Positions 19,641 to 27,940 of a stretch of DNA of 64,000 bases are shown here, in pieces. The stretch is from Candidatus Firestoneibacteriota bacterium (lineage in GTDB: Bacteria > Oederibacteriota > Muellerivitia > Muellerivitales > Muellerivitaceae). The stretch spans positions 1-64,000 of the forward strand of contig JABDGD010000002.1 in assembly GCA_013286205.1 (NCBI GenBank), written 5' to 3'. The notes under the pieces are model-generated. The model did no database searches, had not been told where the DNA came from, and saw only the letters and a list, made by a program, of their open reading frames with translations. Both the position numbers and the translations under genes were made by a program. The first letter of the stretch is position 1, and each line of letters opens with the position of its first letter.

Positions 19641-20948
19641 TTAAGAACCGGGTGATTGTAAGGCAACCACCACCCTGCGTAATAGAAAGAAATCAATGAC
19701 TCGGGCGGACATGATAAAAAGCAGCAGAGCCGCCGCGGAGACGTGGCCGTAAAGAAAAGCCGATAGGGATCCCAAAATCCACACGCCCAGTTGAAAAATC
19801 GTGGTTGAAACCGCTACCACCTTGGCTCTTTCCTGCTCGCCGATAATACTCATCCAGATCGCCGCGCTCACCGAATAATAAAAGGAAGAACCCATTGCCC
19901 CCAAGATAACCGACAACAAACAAATCCAAAAAGGGGTCAAAAAACCCACAGGAGGTATCAGTAACACCGCCAATGCCGCCAAACCAAAGACCTGGTCCAA
20001 GCCTAAAAGTTTCACCATCCATTGCGGGGAAAGCCGCGGAACGACAAAAAACAATAAGCCGCAAGCCACATAAGCTGAAACCTGTGCGAAGAGAGAAAGC
20101 GAAGTGTCTTTCACGCCCATGTGCTGAACGAAGTAAAGCGAAGCGTAAATGATCCAGGTCGCGAAAACCCATTCGTCCAAAATCTTCGAGGCCAAAAAGG
20201 GAACCGCCGCTTTTTTCCGCAAAAGGTTTTTAAAGGTATTCAGGTATTGTTCGAGCCCTTCCTTGATCCCGTGTTTCCATGTGGGTGGCACGCGCTCAAA
20301 AGCGCCTGAATGCGGAATAAAAACGGCTCTGATGGTGATGCCTAGAGCGACACAGACGAAAAACAAACCGAACATTTCATGACAAGCGGTCGACAAGCCT
20401 CTTTGCTCTTTCCAATATCCGCCTAGAAGGGGAAAAAATAACAACCCAGGCGCCAAATTAATGATTTGTAAAACGGAGTAGCCCACCGCTCTTTTTACTG
20501 ACGAAACGCCCTCAATCAACAAGCATTGATAAGCCGGCCCCGACCCCAAATTAAGCGCGATAAAAAAGAGCGCCGCCGCACCCCACCATTTATTCTCCGC
20601 GAAGGTCATACAAAAACAGTATCCGCCCCAACTGAGCACGTCGAAAAGAAACAGGGTTTTCTTTCTTCCCCAGACATCGGCTAAGTAACCGCCCAGCCAA
20701 AGAGCCACCAAACCAAAAGGAATAAACATGAAGCTATAGAGGCCCACTTCCGTATTGGAAAGCCCCAGCGAAACCAAATACAGACTCCGGAAAGGGCTGA
20801 TCATGGCGATAGGGATGACCCACAAAATTCCAACATAGATCGTCAAGGCCGGGGTCAAGGGAAGTGAAAACATCTCTTTGGTTTTTTTACCGTGCTCAAA
20901 TAAAAAGAAAATTGGTTTTTTAAAAATACCGTTGTTAAAAGATGACAT
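19641..20948 (-). CDS. Major facilitator superfamily transporter
   Basis: A 435-residue protein with about twelve membrane helices. The MFS motif between helices 2 and 3 is GGYLADVWGRKKTLFL. No substrate signature is recognised. It is the first gene of a two-gene unit with the GRP-type transporter. A perfect -10 hexamer lies 60 bp upstream. Confidence 0.85.
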   Translation of the reverse strand: MSSFNNGIFKKPIFFLFEHGKKTKEMFSLPLTPALTIYVGILWVIPIAMISPFRSLYLVSLGLSNTEVGLYSFMFIPFGLVALWLGGYLADVWGRKKTLFLFDVLSWGGYCFCMTFAENKWWGAAALFFIALNLGSGPAYQCLLIEGVSSVKRAVGYSVLQIINLAPGLLFFPLLGGYWKEQRGLSTACHEMFGLFFVCVALGITIRAVFIPHSGAFERVPPTWKHGIKEGLEQYLNTFKNLLRKKAAVPFLASKILDEWVFATWIIYASLYFVQHMGVKDTSLSLFAQVSAYVACGLLFFVVPRLSPQWMVKLLGLDQVFGLAALAVLLIPPVGFLTPFWICLLSVILGAMGSSFYYSVSAAIWMSIIGEQERAKVVAVSTTIFQLGVWILGSLSAFLYGHVSAAALLLFIMSARVIDFFLLRRVVVALQSPGS

Positions 20949-21007
20949 GGGCCGCCCGTAAGTTTTAACTGACGAAAATAACTACTAACTGTCCTACCGC
21001 AATCGTT

Positions 21008-21013
21008 ATTATA
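21008..21013 (-). promoter_or_regulatory. Possible promoter (-10 element) for the MFS gene
   Basis: TATAAT on the minus strand inside GGTTCTATAATAAC, 60 bp before the MFS start. No good -35 hexamer is visible 16-18 bp upstream. The nine bases GTTCTATAA recur in other gaps of this window. Confidence 0.35.
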
Positions 21014-21070
21014 GAACCAGCTTTAGCGCGAACCTTTTAAGAACACCAAATCAGTCTATCAAGGAATGGA

Positions 21071-23179
21071 ATGTTTTCAGACAAACATCCTTCGGCTTCA
21101 AAACCGTCCCATTTTTACGACAATCCGTGGTTTTATTTCGTCCCCCTGACTATGACTAATTTCATTCTTTCTTACGTTTCCTTATCCTTTTCCGCGAATC
21201 TTTTCATTGGTGTTTTAGGCTGGGGAATTCCGACCATTTTAGGTTTCTATTTTTTCGCCAGGAAAAAAGTGGAAAATCAGCCTCTTCACCTCCAGGAAAG
21301 TCTCCCTTCTCTCTCTCTCGGCTGGTGGTTAGTTGTTGTTGGTTTGGCTCTCATCCCCCGTTTTTATCTGCTGCTTAATAACTATTGGCCCGTCTCCGAC
21401 GAAGGTCTTTTCTCCTTCCTGTCTCTGGAGCTTTCCCGGGAATGGGAATGGATTTTGTTTTTTTCCAGGGCTCAGGCTCCTCCTATTTTTAACTGGGTAT
21501 CCGCTCTTTATTTCGACTGTTTCACGCCTTCCCTTTTCATCTTAAGGCTATTCTTATTCGCGCTGGCCGTCATCACGCCCATTTTTATCTACACCACGGG
21601 CAGGCATTTTTTCTCAAAATCCATTTTCCTTTTTTGCTTTCTCTTTTTCTCCTTCGGTTTTTATTCGCTTTATACCTACAAATACTTTTTGGGAACGCCG
21701 TTAACTTTCCTAGTTGAAATGATGACTTTTTACTTCCTGGGCTCACTTTTAAAATCCAATCCTCCTGAAAGAACCTCACTACAGGGATGGCAGTTGGGTT
21801 TGATGACCGGCTTAGGTTTTTGGATGGCGATTCAATGGCCCCTGGTCTCTTTCCTGATCGCTGTGACGGTTATCTTCAAATTCAAAAAGAAAGCCTTCTA
21901 CCTTTTTGGGTTGTGGCTCCCTATCGCTTTATCCTTTCTCCTGTTTTGCCTCGCCTCTTATTTTCAAAAAAATGGGCAGCACATGACCGAACTGCTGGCC
22001 CTCCCCGGGCCGGGCGCGTGGCAGGAACGAATCAACGATTCGCTTTATAACTGGACTTCTCTTTTCTGGGGCTGCGACATCAAAAATTCTTACGGCCCGG
22101 TTTGGGGCGGCATGATGGATCCCATCTCAGGTTCTCTGCTCTCGATTGGCTTCTTTGAATTAGTGCGGCACCGGAAAAACCGCTTTTGTGTCTGGATCCT
22201 TTTCGCTTTTTTCCTATTTATGATCCCAGGGCTCATCACCAATCGATTTGAGATTTACCGCAACTCGCTCACCTTGCCGCTTCTGATTCTCATCTGCGCT
22301 TTGGGTTTACAGTCATTGGTGGTTGAAACATCCAAACCATGGAGATTTCTTTTAGTTTCGGCTCTTTTAATCCCCGTAGCCGGTTTAGATATGTTCCATA
22401 TGTGGAAGACCTATCAGCCCGGGCCGAAAGCAGGAAGTAATTACGCCGTCAATTCACCGCTATATTCAAAAGCTTTTGACCTGTTAAAAGAAAACAGCCT
22501 CGCCGAGGGCCCCGGTTACTTTTATTGGGGGTTTAATAACAACATTGAGGACCCTTCTCTGGATGTACTGACCTACGGGTTTAACGCCGCTGAAAACCCT
22601 AAAATTCCCCAGCAAAACATCCAATGGGGCGCCTTTATCACTAACGCTAATTACAAACCCTTTTTATCGGACCTCTATCCGATGGCTAAGTTTCATTGGT
22701 TGGCGCCAGATGACTTGTGGAATCAGGGCGGACTAGTCTTAGTCATTGTCGAAAACAAAGAAAAAAACTGGGAACAATTTAAGAGTTGGAATAACTTCAA
22801 CACAGCCCTTCACTCCGTGACCAACAGCTACTTGCTTTGCCCGTTTGACAGCAAAGAAACTTCCAATTTTGAAAAATTTTTGGAGACGGAAAAATACACG
22901 GGGGGCGATCGGTTTTTAGAGTCGGTTTTCTATGAAAAGCTGATTTACTTCCGCCGTCACAATCCCAACCACCAACAATTGATAGATTGGATCAACCAGG
23001 CCGTTCACAAAGGCTATCCCGCCGCCCATCTTTTAGCGACCGAGGGTCTTTTGTACCGCGCTGAAGGAAACTATACCGAAGCTAAAAAGCTCTTCAAAGA
23101 AGCTGTTGCTTCCAGACTTAATTTGACCGACGCGGAAAAAAATCTGACCATTTTGAACTCCATCAAAAAGACACCGTAA
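21071..23179 (+). CDS. Large membrane glycosyltransferase-like protein (GT39/PMT type)
   Basis: A 702-residue protein with an AAGGA site 5 bp before its ATG. A signal-like start and about eleven helices fill residues 20-460, and the first long loop carries NYWPVSDEGLFSF with an Asp-Glu pair as in the PMT superfamily. A soluble domain follows, ending in a TPR-like motif (AEGNYTEAKKLFKEAVASRL). The gene is T-rich, fitting its hydrophobicity. It is convergent with rimI with no intergenic base between the two stop codons. Probable lipid-linked sugar user; acceptor unknown. Confidence 0.65.
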   Translation: MFSDKHPSASKPSHFYDNPWFYFVPLTMTNFILSYVSLSFSANLFIGVLGWGIPTILGFYFFARKKVENQPLHLQESLPSLSLGWWLVVVGLALIPRFYLLLNNYWPVSDEGLFSFLSLELSREWEWILFFSRAQAPPIFNWVSALYFDCFTPSLFILRLFLFALAVITPIFIYTTGRHFFSKSIFLFCFLFFSFGFYSLYTYKYFLGTPLTFLVEMMTFYFLGSLLKSNPPERTSLQGWQLGLMTGLGFWMAIQWPLVSFLIAVTVIFKFKKKAFYLFGLWLPIALSFLLFCLASYFQKNGQHMTELLALPGPGAWQERINDSLYNWTSLFWGCDIKNSYGPVWGGMMDPISGSLLSIGFFELVRHRKNRFCVWILFAFFLFMIPGLITNRFEIYRNSLTLPLLILICALGLQSLVVETSKPWRFLLVSALLIPVAGLDMFHMWKTYQPGPKAGSNYAVNSPLYSKAFDLLKENSLAEGPGYFYWGFNNNIEDPSLDVLTYGFNAAENPKIPQQNIQWGAFITNANYKPFLSDLYPMAKFHWLAPDDLWNQGGLVLVIVENKEKNWEQFKSWNNFNTALHSVTNSYLLCPFDSKETSNFEKFLETEKYTGGDRFLESVFYEKLIYFRRHNPNHQQLIDWINQAVHKGYPAAHLLATEGLLYRAEGNYTEAKKLFKEAVASRLNLTDAEKNLTILNSIKKTP

Positions 23180-23617
23180 TTACTCGAGGTCTTTCAGCAT
23201 CACCACAGCATTTTCCTGGTTATCGCTGTAATATTTTTTGCGGATAGCGACTGTCCGAAAACCCATCTTGTCATAAAGCTTTTGAGCCGCCTCGTTACTT
23301 TCACGCACTTCCAATGTCGCCAGCCTGGCGCCCTTGTTATAGGCAAAGCGCAAGCAGTACTCCATCATCTCAAAGCCCAATCCCATTTGGCGGAACCGGG
23401 GAGCGATCGCCAGATTGATAATGTGCGCTTCTTGCGGAGCTTCCCAATAGCCCATGTAACCCACGACTTGGCCGTTCATTTCACCCACAAAGTAGCGGGC
23501 GACTTCTCTTTTGAGCTCTTCCTCGAAAAGTTCCTTCGACCAGGGCGAGGCCATGGAGGCTTTTTCAATCTCGACAATTTGATCTAAATCTTCGGCGATC
23601 ATAGGTCTGAGAATCAT
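23180..23617 (-). CDS. rimI: Ribosomal-protein-alanine N-acetyltransferase type GNAT protein
   Basis: A 145-residue GNAT acetyltransferase. The acetyl-CoA-binding motif is RFRQMGLGFEMME, and SNEAAQKLYDKMGF is the usual C-terminal signature of RimI, which acetylates the N-terminus of ribosomal protein S18. The ATG at 23617 overlaps the tsaB stop by 4 bp, so the much longer frame to 23761 is rejected. Order tsaE-tsaB-rimI is common. Confidence 0.9.
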   Translation of the reverse strand: MILRPMIAEDLDQIVEIEKASMASPWSKELFEEELKREVARYFVGEMNGQVVGYMGYWEAPQEAHIINLAIAPRFRQMGLGFEMMEYCLRFAYNKGARLATLEVRESNEAAQKLYDKMGFRTVAIRKKYYSDNQENAVVMLKDLE

Positions 23618-24303
23618 GGTTTCTTTTCGTCCACGGAGGGAATACGTAAATAGAGAGGTTTTAAGGTTTCGAGCCCTGGTCTTAAACCGGACTGCCATTG
23701 GTGATAAGCCAGCCGGGCAATGCTGGAAGCTTTGGGGTCGTGGAGTCCCGCCTCCACCCATTGGCCTTTGGCGCCGAGAGATTCTTTGATTTCTTTTTCA
23801 TATTTCAAAAAACCCGCGCCAATCACCCAGGCCTTATCCCGAATCAAATCTTTGAGCGCCTCGATTTTTAAAATGGCGGGCGCCGTTGTTTCGCGAAAAC
23901 TTTCTTTTTCAATCAGGTATTGCCCCACAAAACACTCGCCCCGGCCGGCGTCAATCAAGCCAAGCGCGTTACCGAGATGGCCCGCGGCCCGTAAGTTTTC
24001 AGCTAATCCATCCAGCGTAGAAATGCCAAACACGGGCAAGTGAGACGGCATGGCCAATCCTTCAGCGGTCGCGATACCAATACGGATACCCGTAAAACTG
24101 CCGGGTCCTAAAGCCACAGCAATGGCCGTAATGTCTTTGCCGGTGAGGCCATTGGATTCCAAAAGGGTTTTTAAGCCGGGTAAAAGCGTGACCGAGCTTT
24201 CTTTATCCGAGGATAAAAGAAGCTCAGCTTTTTCTTGGCCCGTTTTCAGATCCCATAAAGCCACGCTGGAGACGCGGGTAGAAACTTCTATAGAGGCCAG
24301 CAA
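23614..24303 (-). CDS. tsaB: tRNA threonylcarbamoyladenosine biosynthesis protein TsaB
   Basis: A 229-residue ASKHA-fold protein with ALGPGSFTGIRIGIATAEGLA, the TsaB hallmark. It pairs with TsaD and TsaE to place threonylcarbamoyl on A37 of ANN-decoding tRNAs. It overlaps tsaE by 16 bp and rimI by 4 bp. TsaD and TsaC are not in this window. Confidence 0.94.
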   Translation of the reverse strand: MLASIEVSTRVSSVALWDLKTGQEKAELLLSSDKESSVTLLPGLKTLLESNGLTGKDITAIAVALGPGSFTGIRIGIATAEGLAMPSHLPVFGISTLDGLAENLRAAGHLGNALGLIDAGRGECFVGQYLIEKESFRETTAPAILKIEALKDLIRDKAWVIGAGFLKYEKEIKESLGAKGQWVEAGLHDPKASSIARLAYHQWQSGLRPGLETLKPLYLRIPSVDEKKP

Positions 24304-24758
24304 AGGATAATCTCCTGAACTCGGGGAATAGATTCGTTATGACCTTCCACAATTAAACGGCGGCCCGTCTCCGTATAAGGCTCAAAAGCCATCTTGATCA
24401 TGTTGGGCGGAAAGAGATTCTTAAACTTGTCGCCCCACTCCACAACCACCACGCCCTCACGGCTGAGCCACTCCGACCAGCCGATGTTTTCTACCTCTTC
24501 CGCTTTATTCAGCCGGTACCAGTCAAAGTGATACAGGGGCAAACGGCCCTCATACACATTTTGAAGATTAAACGTCGGCGAGGTCACATTGCCCTCAAAA
24601 CCCAAACCCTTGGCCATACCCTTCACAAAAAGAGTTTTACCCGCGCCTAAACCGCCGGTTAAACACCACACCTCACCGGACTGGGCTTTTTTGCCAATCT
24701 CTTCGCCTAATTGAAAAGTTTGTTCAGGTGTCTCGCATAGAAAACTGCTGGTTAACAA
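24288..24758 (-). CDS. tsaE: tRNA threonylcarbamoyladenosine biosynthesis ATPase TsaE
   Basis: A 156-residue P-loop ATPase with Walker A GGLGAGKT and the family motifs SPTFNLQNVY, HFDWYRL and VVVEWGDK. It drives turnover of the TsaB-TsaD complex. The start is TTG at 24758, with AAGGA 7 bp upstream. It overlaps tsaB by 16 bp. Confidence 0.93.
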   Translation of the reverse strand: MLTSSFLCETPEQTFQLGEEIGKKAQSGEVWCLTGGLGAGKTLFVKGMAKGLGFEGNVTSPTFNLQNVYEGRLPLYHFDWYRLNKAEEVENIGWSEWLSREGVVVVEWGDKFKNLFPPNMIKMAFEPYTETGRRLIVEGHNESIPRVQEIILCWPL

Positions 24759-24784
24759 AGAAAAGTCCTTAAAACAAAATTTGA

Positions 24785-24890
24785 ACCACAGAGTTCACGG
24801 AATACACAGAGTAAAACAATTGATTTTCATTTAATACAAAGGAAGTTTTTAGTTTACGTCTTACTCTGTGAACTCTGAGTACTCCGTGGT
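24785..24890. repeat. Imperfect inverted repeat, ACCACAGAG type
   Basis: Left arm 24785-24814 (starts ACCACAGAGTTCACGG) and right arm 24861-24890 match as reverse complements at 24 of 30 positions around a 46-bp AT-rich centre. Each arm is itself built of short CACAGAG/GAGTTCAC units. It fills the gap between thiL and tsaE. Comparable elements of this style are seen dispersed in many bacterial genomes; whether it is mobile cannot be judged from one copy. Confidence 0.7.
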
Positions 24891-24900
24891 AAAAACACCT

Positions 24901-25962
24901 TTATTTTTTAGCGAAATGGTCAAAACCCTTAGCCTTCAAGGGGATTCTTTCACCCTTGCGGGTAATAAGCGTAATGCCCTTAGCTGCCGGCACCATACGC
25001 CCAATGGACTTGAGCGGAGTACCCGTTTCAGCCGGGACTTTTTGAATGACTTGAGAAATATGAGTGAGAGGCACGGTGAACAAAAGTTCATAATCTTCCC
25101 CGCCGCTCAAAACGAAATCGAGGGGATTCAACCCTTCCGCCTCACAGTAAGCCTTCAGCGAAGACGAGATCGGCAAAGCTTCTTCATGAATTTCAGCGCC
25201 GAGTTTGGATTCGTCGCACAAATGATGAATCTCGCTGGAAAGACCATCGGAGATATCAATCGCCGCTGTCGCCAAACGTTTAGTCGATAAAGCCCGGCCT
25301 ACCGTAAAGCGAGGGGTCGGAGTTAAGTGGCGTTTAATTAAAGCCGCCGTAATGTCTTTATTTTTCGCCGAGGGGTGCTGCAGCGCGTGTAGGCCCGCGG
25401 AGGAGTCGCCTAAGTTCCCAGTCACTAATAGAGCGTCGCCCGCCTTAGCGCCGTTACGGCGTAAAGCCTTGCCCGATTCCACTTCGCCGATCAAAGCGAT
25501 ATTTACCACAAAGTTATCGCTGCCTACGGTGTCGCCGCCCACGATTTGAGCGCCAAAAGCCTCGCCCATCCCCTTCATACCTTCATAGAAAGCTTCCACA
25601 TCCGACATGGGATAGTCTTTCGGCAAGCCAATGGAAACCACAGCCACCGTGGGTTTCGCGCCCATGGCCGCGCAATCGCTAATGTTAACCGCCATAGTTT
25701 TAGCGCCCAACTGCCAGGGAGTAATTAATTTAAAGTCGAAATGACGGCCTTCGACCAGCATGTCCGTGGTAAATACCAATTCGTGGCCTGAGGCGGGTTT
25801 AAAAATGGCCGCGTCATCGCCAATCCCCGAAATCACCGAGGAGTTTTTGGTTTTGAGGGACTCGCGAATTTTTTCGATAAATCCAAATTCGCCGATACTC
25901 TTAATGGTTTCGGGCTTCGTTTTCTTAGGTTGTGTATCGGCCATTGATGTCGATATAGCCAT
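24901..25962 (-). CDS. thiL: Thiamine-monophosphate kinase
   Basis: A 353-residue ThiL that phosphorylates thiamine monophosphate to the active diphosphate using ATP. Conserved parts include GIGDDAAIF near residue 45, FTTDMLVEGRHFD, VNISDCAAMGA and the C-terminal FVLSGGEDYELLFTV. The start overlaps the end of argJ by 38 bp; an internal ATG at 25944 (MADTQPKK) is an alternative giving a smaller overlap. No thiamine riboswitch is seen nearby. Confidence 0.93.
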   Translation of the reverse strand: MAISTSMADTQPKKTKPETIKSIGEFGFIEKIRESLKTKNSSVISGIGDDAAIFKPASGHELVFTTDMLVEGRHFDFKLITPWQLGAKTMAVNISDCAAMGAKPTVAVVSIGLPKDYPMSDVEAFYEGMKGMGEAFGAQIVGGDTVGSDNFVVNIALIGEVESGKALRRNGAKAGDALLVTGNLGDSSAGLHALQHPSAKNKDITAALIKRHLTPTPRFTVGRALSTKRLATAAIDISDGLSSEIHHLCDESKLGAEIHEEALPISSSLKAYCEAEGLNPLDFVLSGGEDYELLFTVPLTHISQVIQKVPAETGTPLKSIGRMVPAAKGITLITRKGERIPLKAKGFDHFAKK

Positions 25963-27124
25963 CCGTTAAGTCGCAGGTATAAACGGTGGTTTTACCCTTT
26001 CCTAATCTCAAGTCGACCAAGATGGTGACGTCTTTTTGCTGAAGAATTTTTTTAAGCTTTGCCCTAGACCATCCCTTACGGGGTTGTCCGTCATAAAGCA
26101 CGTAGCCGCCGATAGCGACCTTGGCTTTAAATTCATCCACCGCCGCGCCTGAATAACCCACCGCGGTGAGCACCCGGCCCCAATTGGGGTCCGCGCCAAA
26201 CACAGCGGTTTTGACCAGGGGTGAATGAGCGATAGCCTTCGCGGCCATCAGCGCTTCGGAGTCTTTCTTCGCGCCCTGAACCGTCACTGTCACAAACTTA
26301 GTCGCCCCTTCGCCATCCCGAATCACATCCTGGGCTAAGTCCAACGAAACACCTTTGAGGGCTTCCGCGAAAGCGCGGTAATCCGCGCCCGTTGTCGTAA
26401 TCGTTTTAGCTCTCGAAGCGCCGTTGGCTAAAACCACCACCGAGTCGCTGGGAGAGGTATCGCCATCAACCGTAATACGGTTAAAGCTCATATCAACGGA
26501 TTCTCTGAGGGCTTTATCGAGCAAAAGTTTGGAAATCGCCGCGTCAGTCAAAATGTAAACCAGCATCGTCGCCATGTTGGGATGAATCATTCCCGAACCC
26601 TTGGCAAACCCCATCATCCAAACCGGTTTTCCTCCAATGGTGAAAGCCCGGGCGCTGGTCTTGGTGACTAGATCGGTTGTTAATATCGCGCGGGAAAAAT
26701 CGTCTCCGCCCGCGGAAGAAAGCGCGGCCACACCCAACCGGACGCCTTTTTGAATTTTAGGTCTGGGCACAGGCACACCAATCACACCCGTGGAATGAAC
26801 GAGCACTTCATGCGCCGGAACTTTTAAGAGTTTTCCCGCCCAGCCAGCGGTGTCATAAGCGTCTTTATAACCCTGACGGCCAGTCAGATCGTTGGCGTAT
26901 TTGGTATTTACCACCACCGCCCTCAGCGGCTTGCGGCCCTTGAGCAATTCTTCGGTTCTGCGGGCGGGAGCGGACTTCACGGCGTTCTTCGTCACCACGC
27001 CGGCCCAAATGGCCGGAAGCGCGGAGTAAATAAAGCCCATATCGAGTTTTTGTTTCGACTTCAGCCCGGCGTGAATGCCCGAGGCCAAAAATCCCAGCGG
27101 TAAAGGAAGGGTGAGTTTTTTCAT
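25925..27124 (-). CDS. argJ: Bifunctional ornithine acetyltransferase / N-acetylglutamate synthase
   Basis: A 399-residue enzyme of the arginine pathway that moves the acetyl group from acetylornithine to glutamate. The self-cleavage site is the conserved GMIHPNMATML, where the Thr becomes the N-terminal nucleophile of the beta chain. The ATG at 27124 (MKKLTLPLPL) with AAGGA 8 bp upstream is preferred over the frame start at 27154. Whether it can also use acetyl-CoA cannot be told from sequence alone. Confidence 0.92.
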   Translation of the reverse strand: MKKLTLPLPLGFLASGIHAGLKSKQKLDMGFIYSALPAIWAGVVTKNAVKSAPARRTEELLKGRKPLRAVVVNTKYANDLTGRQGYKDAYDTAGWAGKLLKVPAHEVLVHSTGVIGVPVPRPKIQKGVRLGVAALSSAGGDDFSRAILTTDLVTKTSARAFTIGGKPVWMMGFAKGSGMIHPNMATMLVYILTDAAISKLLLDKALRESVDMSFNRITVDGDTSPSDSVVVLANGASRAKTITTTGADYRAFAEALKGVSLDLAQDVIRDGEGATKFVTVTVQGAKKDSEALMAAKAIAHSPLVKTAVFGADPNWGRVLTAVGYSGAAVDEFKAKVAIGGYVLYDGQPRKGWSRAKLKKILQQKDVTILVDLRLGKGKTTVYTCDLTDGYIDINGRYTT

Positions 27125-27225
27125 ATCCAAAATCCTTGAGTAAAGATGACGCATTCTAACAGGAGGCCTTTCAAAATGCTTTTCAAACCACTACGATGTG
27201 CCCCATTGAAACGAGGAGAAACCGC

Positions 27226-27879
27226 ATGATTAGCCCTTTAAAAGCCGTCCTTTTTGATCTGGACGGAACCCTGGTGGATTCGGAAAAAGACATCGCTGAA
27301 GCCGCCAATTACACCCGGGAGCATTACGGATTACAGCGGGTCCCCGATACCACCATTGCCCAATATGTAGGCAACGGCGTTTACACTCTTTTGGAAAAAA
27401 GCCTGGGCACCACCGATCAGGCCCAAATTCGGGAAGCTTATGAGATCTTCCAGCAGCATTACCGGATTCACCTGGCGGATTTCACCCGAACCTATCCCGG
27501 TACTTTTGACCTATTGGATCTTTTAAAAAGTAAAAACATCAAAATGGGCGTGGTGTCCAACAAACCCCAGGAATTCACTACCTCGGTTTTAGAAAAATTA
27601 AATTTGGCGTCCTACTTCGAGGTCGGCTTTGGCCCCGAAGCCACCACCAACCGTAAACCCCATCCGGAGCCGATTTTAGTGGCTTTAGAAAAGCTAGGCG
27701 CCCAACCCAGCCAATCCGTCATGGTGGGCGACTCGATTGTGGATATTCAAGCGGCTCAGGCGGCCCAGGTGAAAGTCGCGGTTTTGACCCACGGCTACGG
27801 CACCCGGGAAGTTTTAAGCTCCGCTAACCCGGATTGGCTGGTAGATTCCATGCCCGCTCTAATCGAGATTTTCAAATAA
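27226..27879 (+). CDS. gph: HAD-family phosphatase, phosphoglycolate phosphatase-like
   Basis: A 217-residue HAD hydrolase: the nucleophile motif is LFDLDGTLVDS near residue 10, then VVSNKPQEF (motif II), a lysine in the Lys-Pro-His-Pro stretch and MVGDSIVDIQAAQAA. The start at 27226 has GAGGAG 7 bp upstream; the frame start at 27196 lacks a site. Sequence is nearest to Gph, which clears 2-phosphoglycolate, but HAD substrates are hard to predict. Confidence 0.8.
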   Translation: MISPLKAVLFDLDGTLVDSEKDIAEAANYTREHYGLQRVPDTTIAQYVGNGVYTLLEKSLGTTDQAQIREAYEIFQQHYRIHLADFTRTYPGTFDLLDLLKSKNIKMGVVSNKPQEFTTSVLEKLNLASYFEVGFGPEATTNRKPHPEPILVALEKLGAQPSQSVMVGDSIVDIQAAQAAQVKVAVLTHGYGTREVLSSANPDWLVDSMPALIEIFK

Positions 27880-27892
27880 CCCAGAAAATAAA

Positions 27893-27916
27893 AAAGCCGC
27901 CCCGAGGGACGGCTTT
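27893..27916 (-). terminator. Rho-independent terminator, mainly for the PorV-like gene
   Basis: AAAGCCG paired with CGGCTTT, extended by CCC/GGG around a short loop. On the minus strand it is followed by TTTATTTT, just past the PorV-like gene stop at 27941. On the plus strand only three T follow, so it may also act weakly on the gph transcript. Confidence 0.7.
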
Positions 27917-27940
27917 AAAAGAGTAACGTCTTCCGGCTTG

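Noticed and set aside
23618..23761. N-terminal extension of rimI
   Set aside because: The 4-bp overlap ATG at 23617 begins the GNAT domain directly; the extension lies inside tsaB and is not conserved-looking.
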